Below, piece by piece: positions 7,779 through 14,916 of a DNA stretch of 32,296 nt. How positions within the stretch are numbered: the stretch's first letter is position 1; the number at the start of each line of letters is the position of its first letter. The position numbers and the translations under genes were made by a program. Source of the DNA: JAICLV01 sp036380925 (GTDB lineage Bacteria; Actinomycetota; Actinomycetes; Acidothermales; Acidothermaceae); NCBI GenBank assembly GCA_036380925.1, contig DASVDW010000198.1, positions 1-32,296 on the forward strand, in the 5' to 3' direction. Below the pieces are notes generated by a model. That model was not told where the DNA came from, searched no databases, and worked only from the letters and a program-made list of their open reading frames with translations.

Positions 7779-8401
7779 TCGGTCTTCTTGACCGCGACCA
7801 GCAGGCCGTCGCCGACCGGCAGCAAGGTGGCCGTCAGACGGGGATCGTCGCGCACCGCCTTGCCGAGCTGGCGCACCGCGATGGTTGACGGGTCGCGCTG
7901 GGCGGGATCGGCGACCTTGTCGTGCCAGGTCGCGTTGTCGAAGGCCACCACGCCGCCGACCCGCAGCAGCCGCACCGCCTGCTCGAGGTATTCGCCGTAC
8001 TCGGTCTTGTCCGCGTCGCAAAAGACCAGGTCGTAGGCGCCGTCCGTCAGCCGCGGCAACACGTCCAGCGCGGCGCCGCAGATCAGCCGGGTGCGGGCCG
8101 GCGCGAAGCCGGCGTCGGCGTACGCCTGCTTGGCCAGCCGTTGATGCTCCGCCTCGGCGTCGACCGAGGTCAGCACGCCCTGCGGGTGCATGCCGCGCAG
8201 CAGCCAGATCCCCGACACGCCGCAGCCGGTGCCGATCTCGACCACCGAGCGCGCGTCCAGCGTGGCGGCGAGGAAGCGCAACGCGGCCCCGCCTCCTGGC
8301 ATGATGGGCACGGCCCCGAGCTCGCCGCCGCGCGCCGCGGCCGCGCGCAGCGCGTCGTCCGTCCCGATGAACTCCTCGGTGTACTGCCACGTCGCCTGCA
8401 A
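7775..8401 (-). CDS. O-methyltransferase (Rv1220c-like), start uncertain
   Basis: A class I SAM-dependent methyltransferase of the small O-methyltransferase group. Motif I is VVEIGTGCGVSGIWLLRGM (about residues 53-71), the acidic residue of strand 2 is in TSVDAE, and DLVFCDADKTEY supplies the metal/SAM region. Together with position it matches M. tuberculosis Rv1220c, also divergent from sigE. The substrate is unknown. The start is problematic: TTG 8401 is the only usual start codon in frame, yet AAGGAGG (complement of 8417-8423) is 15 bases upstream of it and only six bases from an ATC codon at 8410. An in-frame stop at 8432-8434 rules out a much longer form. The true start may be ATC 8410. 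Confidence 0.88.
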   Translation of the reverse strand: MQATWQYTEEFIGTDDALRAAAARGGELGAVPIMPGGGAALRFLAATLDARSVVEIGTGCGVSGIWLLRGMHPQGVLTSVDAEAEHQRLAKQAYADAGFAPARTRLICGAALDVLPRLTDGAYDLVFCDADKTEYGEYLEQAVRLLRVGGVVAFDNATWHDKVADPAQRDPSTIAVRQLGKAVRDDPRLTATLLPVGDGLLVAVKKTD

Positions 8402-8582
8402 TCCGGAGATGGCCGGCCTCCTTCCGGGCGATCAGACCTCGCGGTTGATCGGCCGCCAGCCTAACGCCGAGGGGAACTGGCGCAAGCCGTGACGCGTTCG
8501 ACACCTCGAGCGTGATCAGGTCATCAGGAAAACCTCAGGAACGGGTTTCAAAATGCGCATAACGCATGGAGGTGCCGCCCTG

Positions 8583-9200
8583 ATGACCGATCTCCTGGAG
8601 CCCCCGTCGGCGCCGGACGCCGCGCCATGGCAGCCGCCCGCGTGGGACGACGTGGTTCGCACGCACGGCCCGCGGGTGTATCGGCTCGCCTACCGGCTCA
8701 CCGGCAACGCGCACGACGCCGAAGACCTCACCCAAGACGTGTTCGTGCGGGTGTTCCGCTCGCTCTCGTCGTACACGCCGGGCACCTTCGAGGGCTGGCT
8801 GCACCGGATCACGACGAACCTGTTCCTCGACAACATGCGGCGCAAGGCGCGCATCCGCTTCGAGGCGCTGTCCGACGACGCGCCGGAGCGGCTCGCCGGC
8901 CGCGAGCCCACGCCCTCCCAGGCCTATGACGACCGGCATTGGGACGACGACGTCCAGCGCGCGCTCGACGCGCTCGCCCCGGAGTTTCGCGCCGCGGTCG
9001 TGTTGTGCGACATCGAAGGGCTGTCCTACGAGGAGATCGCCGACGTGCTGGGCATCAAGCTCGGCACCGTGCGCAGTCGCATCCACCGCGGCCGGGCCCA
9101 CCTGCGGGAGGCGCTCGCGCACCGCGCGCCGCAACCGCGGACCATCACCCGGTCGCGGATCGCGCCAGGAATCTCGACGCCGGGATTCGCTGCTTCATGA
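8583..9200 (+). CDS. sigE: ECF RNA polymerase sigma factor SigE
   Basis: A 205-residue group IV sigma factor. Region 2 (about residues 24-95) contains RVYRLAYRLTGNAHDAEDL, TQDVFVRVFRSL and FEGWLHRITTNLFLDNMRRK; region 4 (about 138-190) contains PEFRAAVVLCDIEGLSYEEI and the helix-turn-helix ending KLGTVRSRIHRGR. Identity to M. tuberculosis SigE is high across both. SigE there governs envelope, oxidative and heat stress genes. ATG 8583 is chosen because GGAGG at 8568-8572 precedes it; the in-frame ATG 8553 has no such site. The stop overlaps the anti-sigma start (ATGA). A GGAAC that could be an ECF -35 lies at 8538-8542, but no matching -10 is seen, so autoregulation is not supported. Confidence 0.94.
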   Translation: MTDLLEPPSAPDAAPWQPPAWDDVVRTHGPRVYRLAYRLTGNAHDAEDLTQDVFVRVFRSLSSYTPGTFEGWLHRITTNLFLDNMRRKARIRFEALSDDAPERLAGREPTPSQAYDDRHWDDDVQRALDALAPEFRAAVVLCDIEGLSYEEIADVLGIKLGTVRSRIHRGRAHLREALAHRAPQPRTITRSRIAPGISTPGFAAS

Positions 9201-9796
9201 ACCATCTGGGCGACCTGTCCACCGTGCTCGCCGACGACGAGAGCGGCACGTGGGTCGACCTGCCGATCGACGTCCGGTTGCGGGCGCTCGCGCACGTCGC
9301 CGGTTGCCCCGCCTGCCGGGCGGACGTCGACCAGCAGCGCCGGGTGAAGGCGCGGGTGCGACTCGCCGCCGGGTCGCCCACGTTGCAAGCCATGCCAGCC
9401 GGGCTGCTCGACTCGTTGCTGCGACTGCCTGCCTCGCCGCAGCAGCCTCCGTCGAGCCGCCCGGCGCCACTCCCGAACCCGGGCCCGAACCCAGGCACGA
9501 GCCCGGGCCCGACCCCAGGCAGCGGCCGCCGCGGTCGCTACGTGGCGGCAGCCGGGATCGCCGCGTCCGTCGTCGTGGGGCTCGGCAGCGGTGGCTCCGT
9601 GCTGGCCGGGTCCGCTGGCGCCGGGGCGCCGTCGCGGGTCGGGCCTTCGCCCACCCCTTCGACGACCGGCGCCGCTACGACGTCCGGCACCGCGTTCGCG
9701 CAGACCGTGCCGGTGCGCCTCGGGGTCGTCCCAACGCCGTTGACCAGCCGGCCGTTCGCCAACGCGGCGCTGTCGGTGGTCTACCGCCGGCCTTAG
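9197..9796 (+). CDS. rseA: Zinc-binding anti-sigma factor (RseA type)
   Basis: A 199-residue partner of SigE. The zinc-binding anti-sigma motif H33-x3-C37-x2-C40 is present, followed by a helix (DVDQQRRVKARVRLAAG) and PAGLLDSLLRL. A proline/glycine-rich repeat (about residues 95-115) leads into one hydrophobic segment (about 116-138), so the protein may cross the membrane, with a low-complexity outer part. The family sequesters its sigma factor until a stress signal releases it. The ATGA overlap with sigE at 9197-9200 keeps the two in step. In M. tuberculosis htrA and tatB follow rseA; here neither is present and the next gene, mrp, is convergent. The C-terminal 60 residues resemble nothing I recognise. 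Confidence 0.88.
   Translation: MNHLGDLSTVLADDESGTWVDLPIDVRLRALAHVAGCPACRADVDQQRRVKARVRLAAGSPTLQAMPAGLLDSLLRLPASPQQPPSSRPAPLPNPGPNPGTSPGPTPGSGRRGRYVAAAGIAASVVVGLGSGGSVLAGSAGAGAPSRVGPSPTPSTTGAATTSGTAFAQTVPVRLGVVPTPLTSRPFANAALSVVYRRP
9471..9526 (+). repeat. Short degenerate Pro-Gly coding repeat in rseA
   Basis: Degenerate repeats built on CCGAACCCGGGC-like units encode the alternating PNPGPNPGTSPGPTPG linker before the membrane segment of the anti-sigma factor. Such tracts often vary in length between strains. Confidence 0.6.
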
Positions 9797-9806
9797 CCTG
9801 CAGGCT

Positions 9807-10967
9807 TTAGCCGCTGCCCAGCGGGCTGAGTCGAAGCGGCCGGCCGACGAGTCCCCGCTCGCGAGTCGCGAGCGAATCGCTGATCTTCGTCAAGGCCGCG
9901 GCCGCCGGCGCGTCCGGGTGAGCGAGCACGAACGGCTCGCCTGCGTCGCCACCGGCGACGATCCGCGGGTCGAGCGGTATCTGGCCCAACAACGGGACGT
10001 CGACGCCGAACGTGCGAGTCAGCGCGCCCACCACGGTCTCGCCGCCGCCGGATCCGAACACCTCGACCCGCTCCCCGCAGTGCGGGCACGGCAGCCAGGC
10101 CATGTTCTCGATGACGCCGGCGATGCGCTGCCGGGTCTGGACCGCGATCGTGCCGGCCCGCTCGGCCACCTCGGCCGCGGCCAGCTGCGGCGTGGTCACC
10201 ACGATGATCTCGGAGCTGGGTAAGAACTGCGCCAACGAGATCGCGATGTCGCCGGTGCCCGGCGGCAGGTCGACGAGCAGCACGTCGAGGTCGCCCCAAT
10301 ACACGTCGGTGAGGAACTGGTTCAGCGCCCGGTGCAGCATCGTCCCGCGCCAGGCGACCGGCGTGTTCCCCTCGATGAACATGCCGATGGAGATGACCCG
10401 CACCCCGGACGCGGCGGTGGGCGGCATGATCATGCCGGCGACCTGGGTCGGCCGTGCCTCCGAGCCGAGGCCGAGCATGCGCGGCACGGAGTGGCCGTAG
10501 ATGTCCGCGTCGAGCAGCCCGACCGCGAGCCCGCGCTGGGCGAGCGCGGCGGCCAGGTTGACCGTGACAGACGACTTGCCGACGCCGCCCTTGCCGGACG
10601 CGATCGCGTACACCTGGGTCAGCGAGGTGGGCTCGTTGAACGGAATCGTCTTCTCCGGCCCGCCGGCCCCGCGCAGCTGCTCTTTCAACGCCGCGCGCTG
10701 CTCGTCGGACATGTAACCCAGCCGCACGTCGACGGCGGTCACGCCCGGCACCTTGGCCACCGCGTTGACGACGTCGCTGCGGATGCGGTCTTTGAGCGGG
10801 CAACCCGGCACGGTGAGCAACACCGCGACGGTCACCTTGCCGGCGTCGTCGATCTCGACGCTTTCGACCATGTTCAGCTCGGTGATCGGGCGGTGGATGT
10901 CGGGGTCTTGCACCGTCGCGAGCGCAGCGGTGACGTCGTCTTGCGTCGGGCGGGCTGACGAGTCCAC
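9807..10967 (-). CDS. mrp: Mrp/ApbC iron-sulfur cluster carrier ATPase
   Basis: A 386-residue P-loop ATPase of the Mrp/NBP35 family that carries or loads Fe-S clusters onto apoproteins. An N-terminal MIP18/DUF59 domain (about residues 8-95, QDPDIHRPITELNMV and VPGCPLKDRI) precedes the ATPase. The deviant Walker A is ASGKGGVGKSS (about 123-133), switch motifs are DADIYGHSVPR and DLPPGTGD, and the C-terminal CPHC pair (around residue 290) is the cluster-binding dimer motif. The length and order match M. tuberculosis Mrp (Rv1229c), found near sigE there too. GTG 10967 is preceded at six bases by TAACAT, which suggests a leaderless message. It is divergent from the MarR gene. Confidence 0.95.
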   Translation of the reverse strand: MDSSARPTQDDVTAALATVQDPDIHRPITELNMVESVEIDDAGKVTVAVLLTVPGCPLKDRIRSDVVNAVAKVPGVTAVDVRLGYMSDEQRAALKEQLRGAGGPEKTIPFNEPTSLTQVYAIASGKGGVGKSSVTVNLAAALAQRGLAVGLLDADIYGHSVPRMLGLGSEARPTQVAGMIMPPTAASGVRVISIGMFIEGNTPVAWRGTMLHRALNQFLTDVYWGDLDVLLVDLPPGTGDIAISLAQFLPSSEIIVVTTPQLAAAEVAERAGTIAVQTRQRIAGVIENMAWLPCPHCGERVEVFGSGGGETVVGALTRTFGVDVPLLGQIPLDPRIVAGGDAGEPFVLAHPDAPAAAALTKISDSLATRERGLVGRPLRLSPLGSG

Positions 10968-10973
10968 GCCTCG

Positions 10974-10979
10974 ATGTTA
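10974..10979 (-). promoter_or_regulatory. -10-like hexamer TAACAT for mrp
   Basis: On the minus strand TAACAT lies six bases before GTG 10967, with no ribosome binding site between. This fits a leaderless start. Confidence 0.5.
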
Positions 10980-11057
10980 CGCGGCGGGCGCCCGCCGCCC
11001 GACGCCGCGCCGCGGGCGAACGCCGTCCGGTGTTGCGCCGGGCTCACGCCTCGCCTT

Positions 11058-11063
11058 TACGAT
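11058..11063 (+). promoter_or_regulatory. -10-like hexamer TACGAT for the MarR gene
   Basis: TACGAT lies six bases before GTG 11070, which fits a leaderless start. Together with the mrp hexamer it brackets the 102-bp divergent region. Confidence 0.5.
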
Positions 11064-11069
11064 GCCGAG

Positions 11070-11525
11070 GTGACCGTGCAGCAAGCGCCGACCGGCCGCC
11101 CCTCCTCCGAACAGCTCGCGGCCTGGCGCGGCTTCTTGCGGGCGCACGCGCACGTCGTCCGGCGGCTGGAAAGCGAGCTGGTCGCGGCGGGCGAGCTGCC
11201 GCTCGCGTCGTACGACGTGTTGGTCCAACTCACCGAGGCGCCGCTTCGGCGTTTGCGCATGACCGAGTTGGCCGACCGCGTGCTGTTGTCGCGCAGCGGC
11301 TTGACCCGGCTGGTCGACCGGTTGGAGCGCGAGGGATTGGTGCGCCGCGAACCGTGCCTGGACGACGCGCGCGGGTTGTACGCGGTCGCGACCGACGAGG
11401 GTGTCGAGCGGTTGCGGCGCGCCTCGCGGGTGCACCTCGACGGCGTGCGGCGGCATTTCGTCGACCGATTCCAAGCCGAGGAGCTCGCCGCGCTAGGCGA
11501 GCTACTTGCCCGGTTGTCGACGTGA
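11070..11525 (+). CDS. MarR family transcriptional regulator
   Basis: A 151-residue winged-helix regulator. RLRMTELADRVLLSRSGLTR (about residues 58-77) is the recognition helix-turn-helix, followed by LVDRLEREGLVRREPCLDD and the wing, with the long dimerisation helices at both ends. MarR proteins usually repress nearby or own promoters and respond to small phenolic or oxidative signals through ligand or cysteine; the single cysteine here lies in REPCLDD, next to the wing. The 102-bp region shared with mrp is the likely operator, but I see no convincing palindrome. GTG 11070 is chosen because of the upstream -10-like hexamer. Its last 24 bp overlap the convergent ATPase gene. Confidence 0.9.
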   Translation: MTVQQAPTGRPSSEQLAAWRGFLRAHAHVVRRLESELVAAGELPLASYDVLVQLTEAPLRRLRMTELADRVLLSRSGLTRLVDRLEREGLVRREPCLDDARGLYAVATDEGVERLRRASRVHLDGVRRHFVDRFQAEELAALGELLARLST

Positions 11526-13838
11526 CCTGCGGCGTTCGCGCGCGGGCGTCGGCGGCGCGACGGGGACGCCCGGATCGCGCGGGGCGAGCGGGGCGCGCTG
11601 GACGAGTTCGCGCAGCCGCGCGTCGACGTCGTCGCGATCCGTCGGGTCGCCGATCTCGCTGACCAGCAGCGCGGGCAAGGAGGCGGTGCGGGTCGCCGAG
11701 CGCAGGGTGCGCAGCAGTTCGGTGCCGGCCACATCGGCCAGCGTGTCCTGGATGACCACCGCGTCGTAGTCGCTTTCCCACAGCTGACTCAGGGCGAGGT
11801 CGCCGGTCGCCGCCGTGTCGACGGCCATCTCGTCGCCGACGGCGGCCGCGACCACGTCGCGGAATCCCGCCTCGTCGCCCACGATCAGCAGCCGCGGGAG
11901 GCGCGGTGGGCTCGGGAGGTGGTCGCCGTCGCCGGACGGCTGACCGGCGCTGCTGCGACACCACGGGCAGATCTTCCAGCCGGTCTCCAGCGGCCGCGCG
12001 CAACTTGGGCAGTGGCCGCGGTCGACCGTCGCCGCGCACCACGGGCAGGCCACCATGTCGTCGGCGAGCGCGCGGTCGCAGGCGGTGCACCGCCGCCCGC
12101 CGGCGACGTCGACCTGGGTGACCCGCAACACCTCCTCGAACGTGGTCTCGCCACGTCGGGCGCGGGCGAGTCCGGCCGCCCGCAACGTCGTCATGCCCGC
12201 CGCTCGCGCGGCCGCCCGCACGGCCGCCTCGGTGGGCGTGCGCAACAGCACGGCGCGCATGCTGGCGGTGATCGGCAACACCTCGAAAATCCCTGTCCTG
12301 CCGCGAAAACCGGTGTTCCCGCAGTCCTCGCAGCCGCGCCCGCGAATCGGCGTGGCGCCGCGGATGTCGTCGTCGGTCAGACCGAGCAACTGCAAGACCT
12401 TCGCGCTCGGCCGGTAGGGCGCGGCGCAGTTCTCGCACGGTTTGCGGACCAGCCGTTGAGCGACCACCAGCGTGAGTGACGACGCGACCAGAAACGGTTC
12501 GACGCCCATGTCGACCAGCCGGGTCAGCGCCGCGACCGCGTCGTTGGTGTGCAGCGTCGTCAGCACCAGGTGGCCGGTCAGGGACGCCCGCAGGGCCAGC
12601 TCGGCGGTTTCGCCGTCGCGCACCTCGCCCACAAGGACGATGTCGGGGTCTTGGCGCAACACCGACCGCAGCCCGTTGCTGAAGGACAGGCCGACGCGGT
12701 CGTTGATCTGCACCTGCGTGATGCCCGGCAGCTGAATCTCCACCGGGTCTTCCAGGGTCACCACGTTCTTGTCGGACGTCGCGACATGTGACAGCACCGA
12801 GTACAACGTGTGCGTCTTGCCCGAGCCGGTTGGGCCGGTGATGAGGACGAGCCCTTGCGCGGCGAGGGTTCCGGTGAGCAGTGTCTCCAGTTGCGATTCG
12901 TCCAGCCCGACTTTCGACACCGGCGGCACCCGCCCGCCGCTGGCCAGCAGCCGGATCACCACCTTCTCGCCGTGCACCGACGGCATCGTGCTCACCCGCG
13001 CGTCGACGAAGACGCCGTCGATGTTCAGGCGGGTCCGACCGTCTTGCGGTAGCCGGCGTTCGGCGATGTCGAGACCGGAGACGATTTTCAACCGGCTGAC
13101 CAAGGCGGCCGCGGCCGATCTCGGCACCCGCATCACGTCGCGCAGCAAGCCGTCGACCCGGTAACGGATGCGCAGCCCGTCCGCTTGTGGCTCGACATGG
13201 ATGTCACTCGCGGCCAGCCGCACCGCCTCCGCGACGATTCCGCTGGCGAGGCGCACGGTGGGGGCCTGCGAGGCGTCGTCGGCGGCCGCTCGCTGTTCCG
13301 CGTCGTCGGCGTCGTCGTGGTCCTCGAGCACCGACAGCTCGGCTCGGTCGTCGGTCAGCGCCCACGCGCGGGCGAGTTGGTCGCGCAACTGCGAGTCGGT
13401 GCACACCACCAGCGACAGGGCGGTCGCGCCGGTGTACAGCCGGACGTCGTCGAGCGCCACGACGTTCGTCGGATCCGACGTGGCGACTTTGACGCCCTGA
13501 CCGGTCGGGCCGGTGCGGCCGATCACCAGCATCCGGTTGCGCTCGGCCACCTGGCGCGGGAGCATCCGGGCGACGCCCAGCTCGAGGTTGTGGGCGGCCA
13601 GATCGACCAGTTCCAAGCCGAGCAGGTCGGCGAGCGCCACCGCGAGCTGCCGCTCGGTGAGAAACCCCTTCTCGATCACCACCTGGCCGAGGCGACGCCG
13701 CTTGCCGTCGTCCGGGTTTTCTTGCTCGGCGAGCGCCTCGCGCAATTCCGCGCGGGTGAGCAGGCCGTTCTCGACCAGCAGATCACCAAGACGTCGTCTC
13801 TCCGGCAGCCGCCCGGGAAGCTGCTGGGGAAGGCTCAT
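11502..13838 (-). CDS. PilB/GspE-type secretion ATPase fused to zinc ribbons and a degenerate receiver domain
   Basis: A 778-residue protein. Two tandem N-terminal motifs (RRLGDLLVENGLLTRAELRE and RRLGQVVIEKGFLTERQLAV) form a GspE/PilB N-domain, followed by the hexameric ATPase with Walker A GPTGSGKTH (about residue 335), Walker B/Asp box LVGEVRDGETAELAL and the His box LTTLHTNDA, then the zinc tetracysteine CENC...CEDC. After this come four extra CxxC pairs (about 583-626: CTAC, CPWC, CPSC, CPWC) and a receiver-like domain (about 649-745) in which the phosphoacceptor aspartate is replaced by Q (DAVVIQDTLAD). PilB powers type IV pilus extension, but no pilin, PilC or prepilin peptidase gene is in the window. 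The ATG at 13838 is chosen over 13847 because GACAAT lies seven bases upstream. Confidence 0.9.
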   Translation of the reverse strand: MSLPQQLPGRLPERRRLGDLLVENGLLTRAELREALAEQENPDDGKRRRLGQVVIEKGFLTERQLAVALADLLGLELVDLAAHNLELGVARMLPRQVAERNRMLVIGRTGPTGQGVKVATSDPTNVVALDDVRLYTGATALSLVVCTDSQLRDQLARAWALTDDRAELSVLEDHDDADDAEQRAAADDASQAPTVRLASGIVAEAVRLAASDIHVEPQADGLRIRYRVDGLLRDVMRVPRSAAAALVSRLKIVSGLDIAERRLPQDGRTRLNIDGVFVDARVSTMPSVHGEKVVIRLLASGGRVPPVSKVGLDESQLETLLTGTLAAQGLVLITGPTGSGKTHTLYSVLSHVATSDKNVVTLEDPVEIQLPGITQVQINDRVGLSFSNGLRSVLRQDPDIVLVGEVRDGETAELALRASLTGHLVLTTLHTNDAVAALTRLVDMGVEPFLVASSLTLVVAQRLVRKPCENCAAPYRPSAKVLQLLGLTDDDIRGATPIRGRGCEDCGNTGFRGRTGIFEVLPITASMRAVLLRTPTEAAVRAAARAAGMTTLRAAGLARARRGETTFEEVLRVTQVDVAGGRRCTACDRALADDMVACPWCAATVDRGHCPSCARPLETGWKICPWCRSSAGQPSGDGDHLPSPPRLPRLLIVGDEAGFRDVVAAAVGDEMAVDTAATGDLALSQLWESDYDAVVIQDTLADVAGTELLRTLRSATRTASLPALLVSEIGDPTDRDDVDARLRELVQRAPLAPRDPGVPVAPPTPARERRRSRRQPGK

Positions 13839-13845
13839 GCCTTTC

Positions 13846-13851
13846 ATTGTC
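13846..13851 (-). promoter_or_regulatory. -10-like hexamer GACAAT for the PilB-like gene
   Basis: On the minus strand GACAAT lies seven bases before ATG 13838. AAAGG, one base before the ATG, is too close to act as a normal ribosome binding site. Confidence 0.4.
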
Positions 13852-13944
13852 GGGCGGCCGTTCCCGCCGGGCAGCGCCCATCTGCGCGCCGAGCGCTGCG
13901 CCTAATGGACGACGACCGCGCCGTTCGGATGAGGCTGCGCTGGG

Positions 13945-13950
13945 TACCCG
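13945..13950 (+). promoter_or_regulatory. -10-like hexamer TACCCG for the glycosyltransferase
   Basis: TACCCG lies exactly six bases before GTG 13957. The last base departs from the usual T, so this is a weaker match than its counterparts. Confidence 0.35.
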
Positions 13951-13956
13951 CCGCGT

Positions 13957-14889
13957 GTGGGATCGGGACCCGAGCCGCTGCGCCGGCTGACCGTCGTCGT
14001 GCTCACCCACAACCGACGCGACGAGCTTGCGGTCACCCTCGACCACCTCGTCGCGACGCGCGCGGGCGGGCGGCCCGGCGGCCTCGCAGGCGCGCCCGAC
14101 ATCGTGGTCATCGACAACGCGAGCACCGACCACACGGCGGGCATGGTTACGACCCGTTTCCCGGGCGTCCGGCTGATCACCTTGGCGCGCAACGTCGGCG
14201 GCGCGGGTCGCAATGTCGGGGTCGCGGCGGCGCCCACCCCTTACGTCGCGTTTTGCGACGACGACACCTGGTGGGCGGCCGGCTCCCTGGAGGCGGCGGT
14301 CGCCATGCTCGACACCGCGCCGCGGGTGGCGGTGGTGTGCGGCCGGGTGCTGGTCGGACGAGAACAACGGGTCGACCAGGTGTGCGCGGGGATGGCGCGC
14401 AGCCCGCTCGGCCCGGGCGACGACTTCGCCGGCTACCCGGTGCTCGGCTTCCTCGCGGGGGCGTGTGTGGTCCGCAGCGCCGCCTTCACCGCGGTGGGCG
14501 GCTTCGACGAGCGGTTCTTCGTCGGCGGGGAGGAGGAGTTGGTGGCGCTGGACCTGGCGGCTCGCGGCTGGGAGTTGCGCTACGCGCCGGCCGTCGTCGT
14601 GCACCATCACCCAAGCGCCAACCGCGACGACGCGCGGCGACGGGTCTTGACACTGCGCAACCGGTTGTGGGTTGGGTTGCTGCGCTACCCGGCCGGACTG
14701 CTGATGCGGCAGGCCGCGCGGGTGTGGGACGAGGCGCGGCGGCAGGGGGTCCGGCGCGCTGTGCTCGCCGACGCCGCCCGCGGTCTGCCGTGGGTTTTGC
14801 GTGGCCGTCGCCCGCTGCCCGTCGCGGTGCGCCGCCAACTCGAGTTGTTGGAGTGTCACTGCCGAGACACCTTGGGTTCACCGACCTAA
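13957..14889 (+). CDS. Family 2 glycosyltransferase
   Basis: A 310-residue GT-A fold enzyme, predicted cytoplasmic or peripheral because no membrane helix is evident. The nucleotide-sugar fold starts with LTVVVLTHNRRDELAVTLDH; DIVVIDNASTDHT and LITLARNVGGAGRNVGV follow, then the metal-binding DDDTWW (D about 100-102). The acceptor-site region has GGFDERFFVGGEEELVALDL, which provides the ED-type catalytic acid. Sugar and acceptor are unknown. The C-terminal 80 residues form an arginine-rich helical extension. The gene lies alone between the divergent PilB-like gene and the downstream phosphatase (27 bp), so it may be co-transcribed with the latter, although that gene has its own -10-like hexamer. 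Confidence 0.87.
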   Translation: MGSGPEPLRRLTVVVLTHNRRDELAVTLDHLVATRAGGRPGGLAGAPDIVVIDNASTDHTAGMVTTRFPGVRLITLARNVGGAGRNVGVAAAPTPYVAFCDDDTWWAAGSLEAAVAMLDTAPRVAVVCGRVLVGREQRVDQVCAGMARSPLGPGDDFAGYPVLGFLAGACVVRSAAFTAVGGFDERFFVGGEEELVALDLAARGWELRYAPAVVVHHHPSANRDDARRRVLTLRNRLWVGLLRYPAGLLMRQAARVWDEARRQGVRRAVLADAARGLPWVLRGRRPLPVAVRRQLELLECHCRDTLGSPT

Positions 14890-14904
14890 GCAGCGCATTC
14901 CGGG

Positions 14905-14910
14905 TACGGT
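14905..14910 (+). promoter_or_regulatory. -10-like hexamer TACGGT for the PP2C phosphatase
   Basis: TACGGT lies six bases before GTG 14917 with no ribosome binding site between, in the 27-bp gap after the glycosyltransferase. Confidence 0.45.
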
Positions 14911-14916
14911 CATCCC

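Noticed and set aside
8538..8542. GGAAC as ECF -35 element for sigE autoregulation
   Set aside because: No CGTT/CGTC-type -10 is found 15-17 bases downstream, and GGAAC alone is common.
9795..9806. Perfect 12-bp palindrome AGCCTGCAGGCT between rseA and mrp as a terminator
   Set aside because: A hairpin would have only a 4-bp stem with a 4-base loop and there is only a TTT after it, too weak for a terminator.
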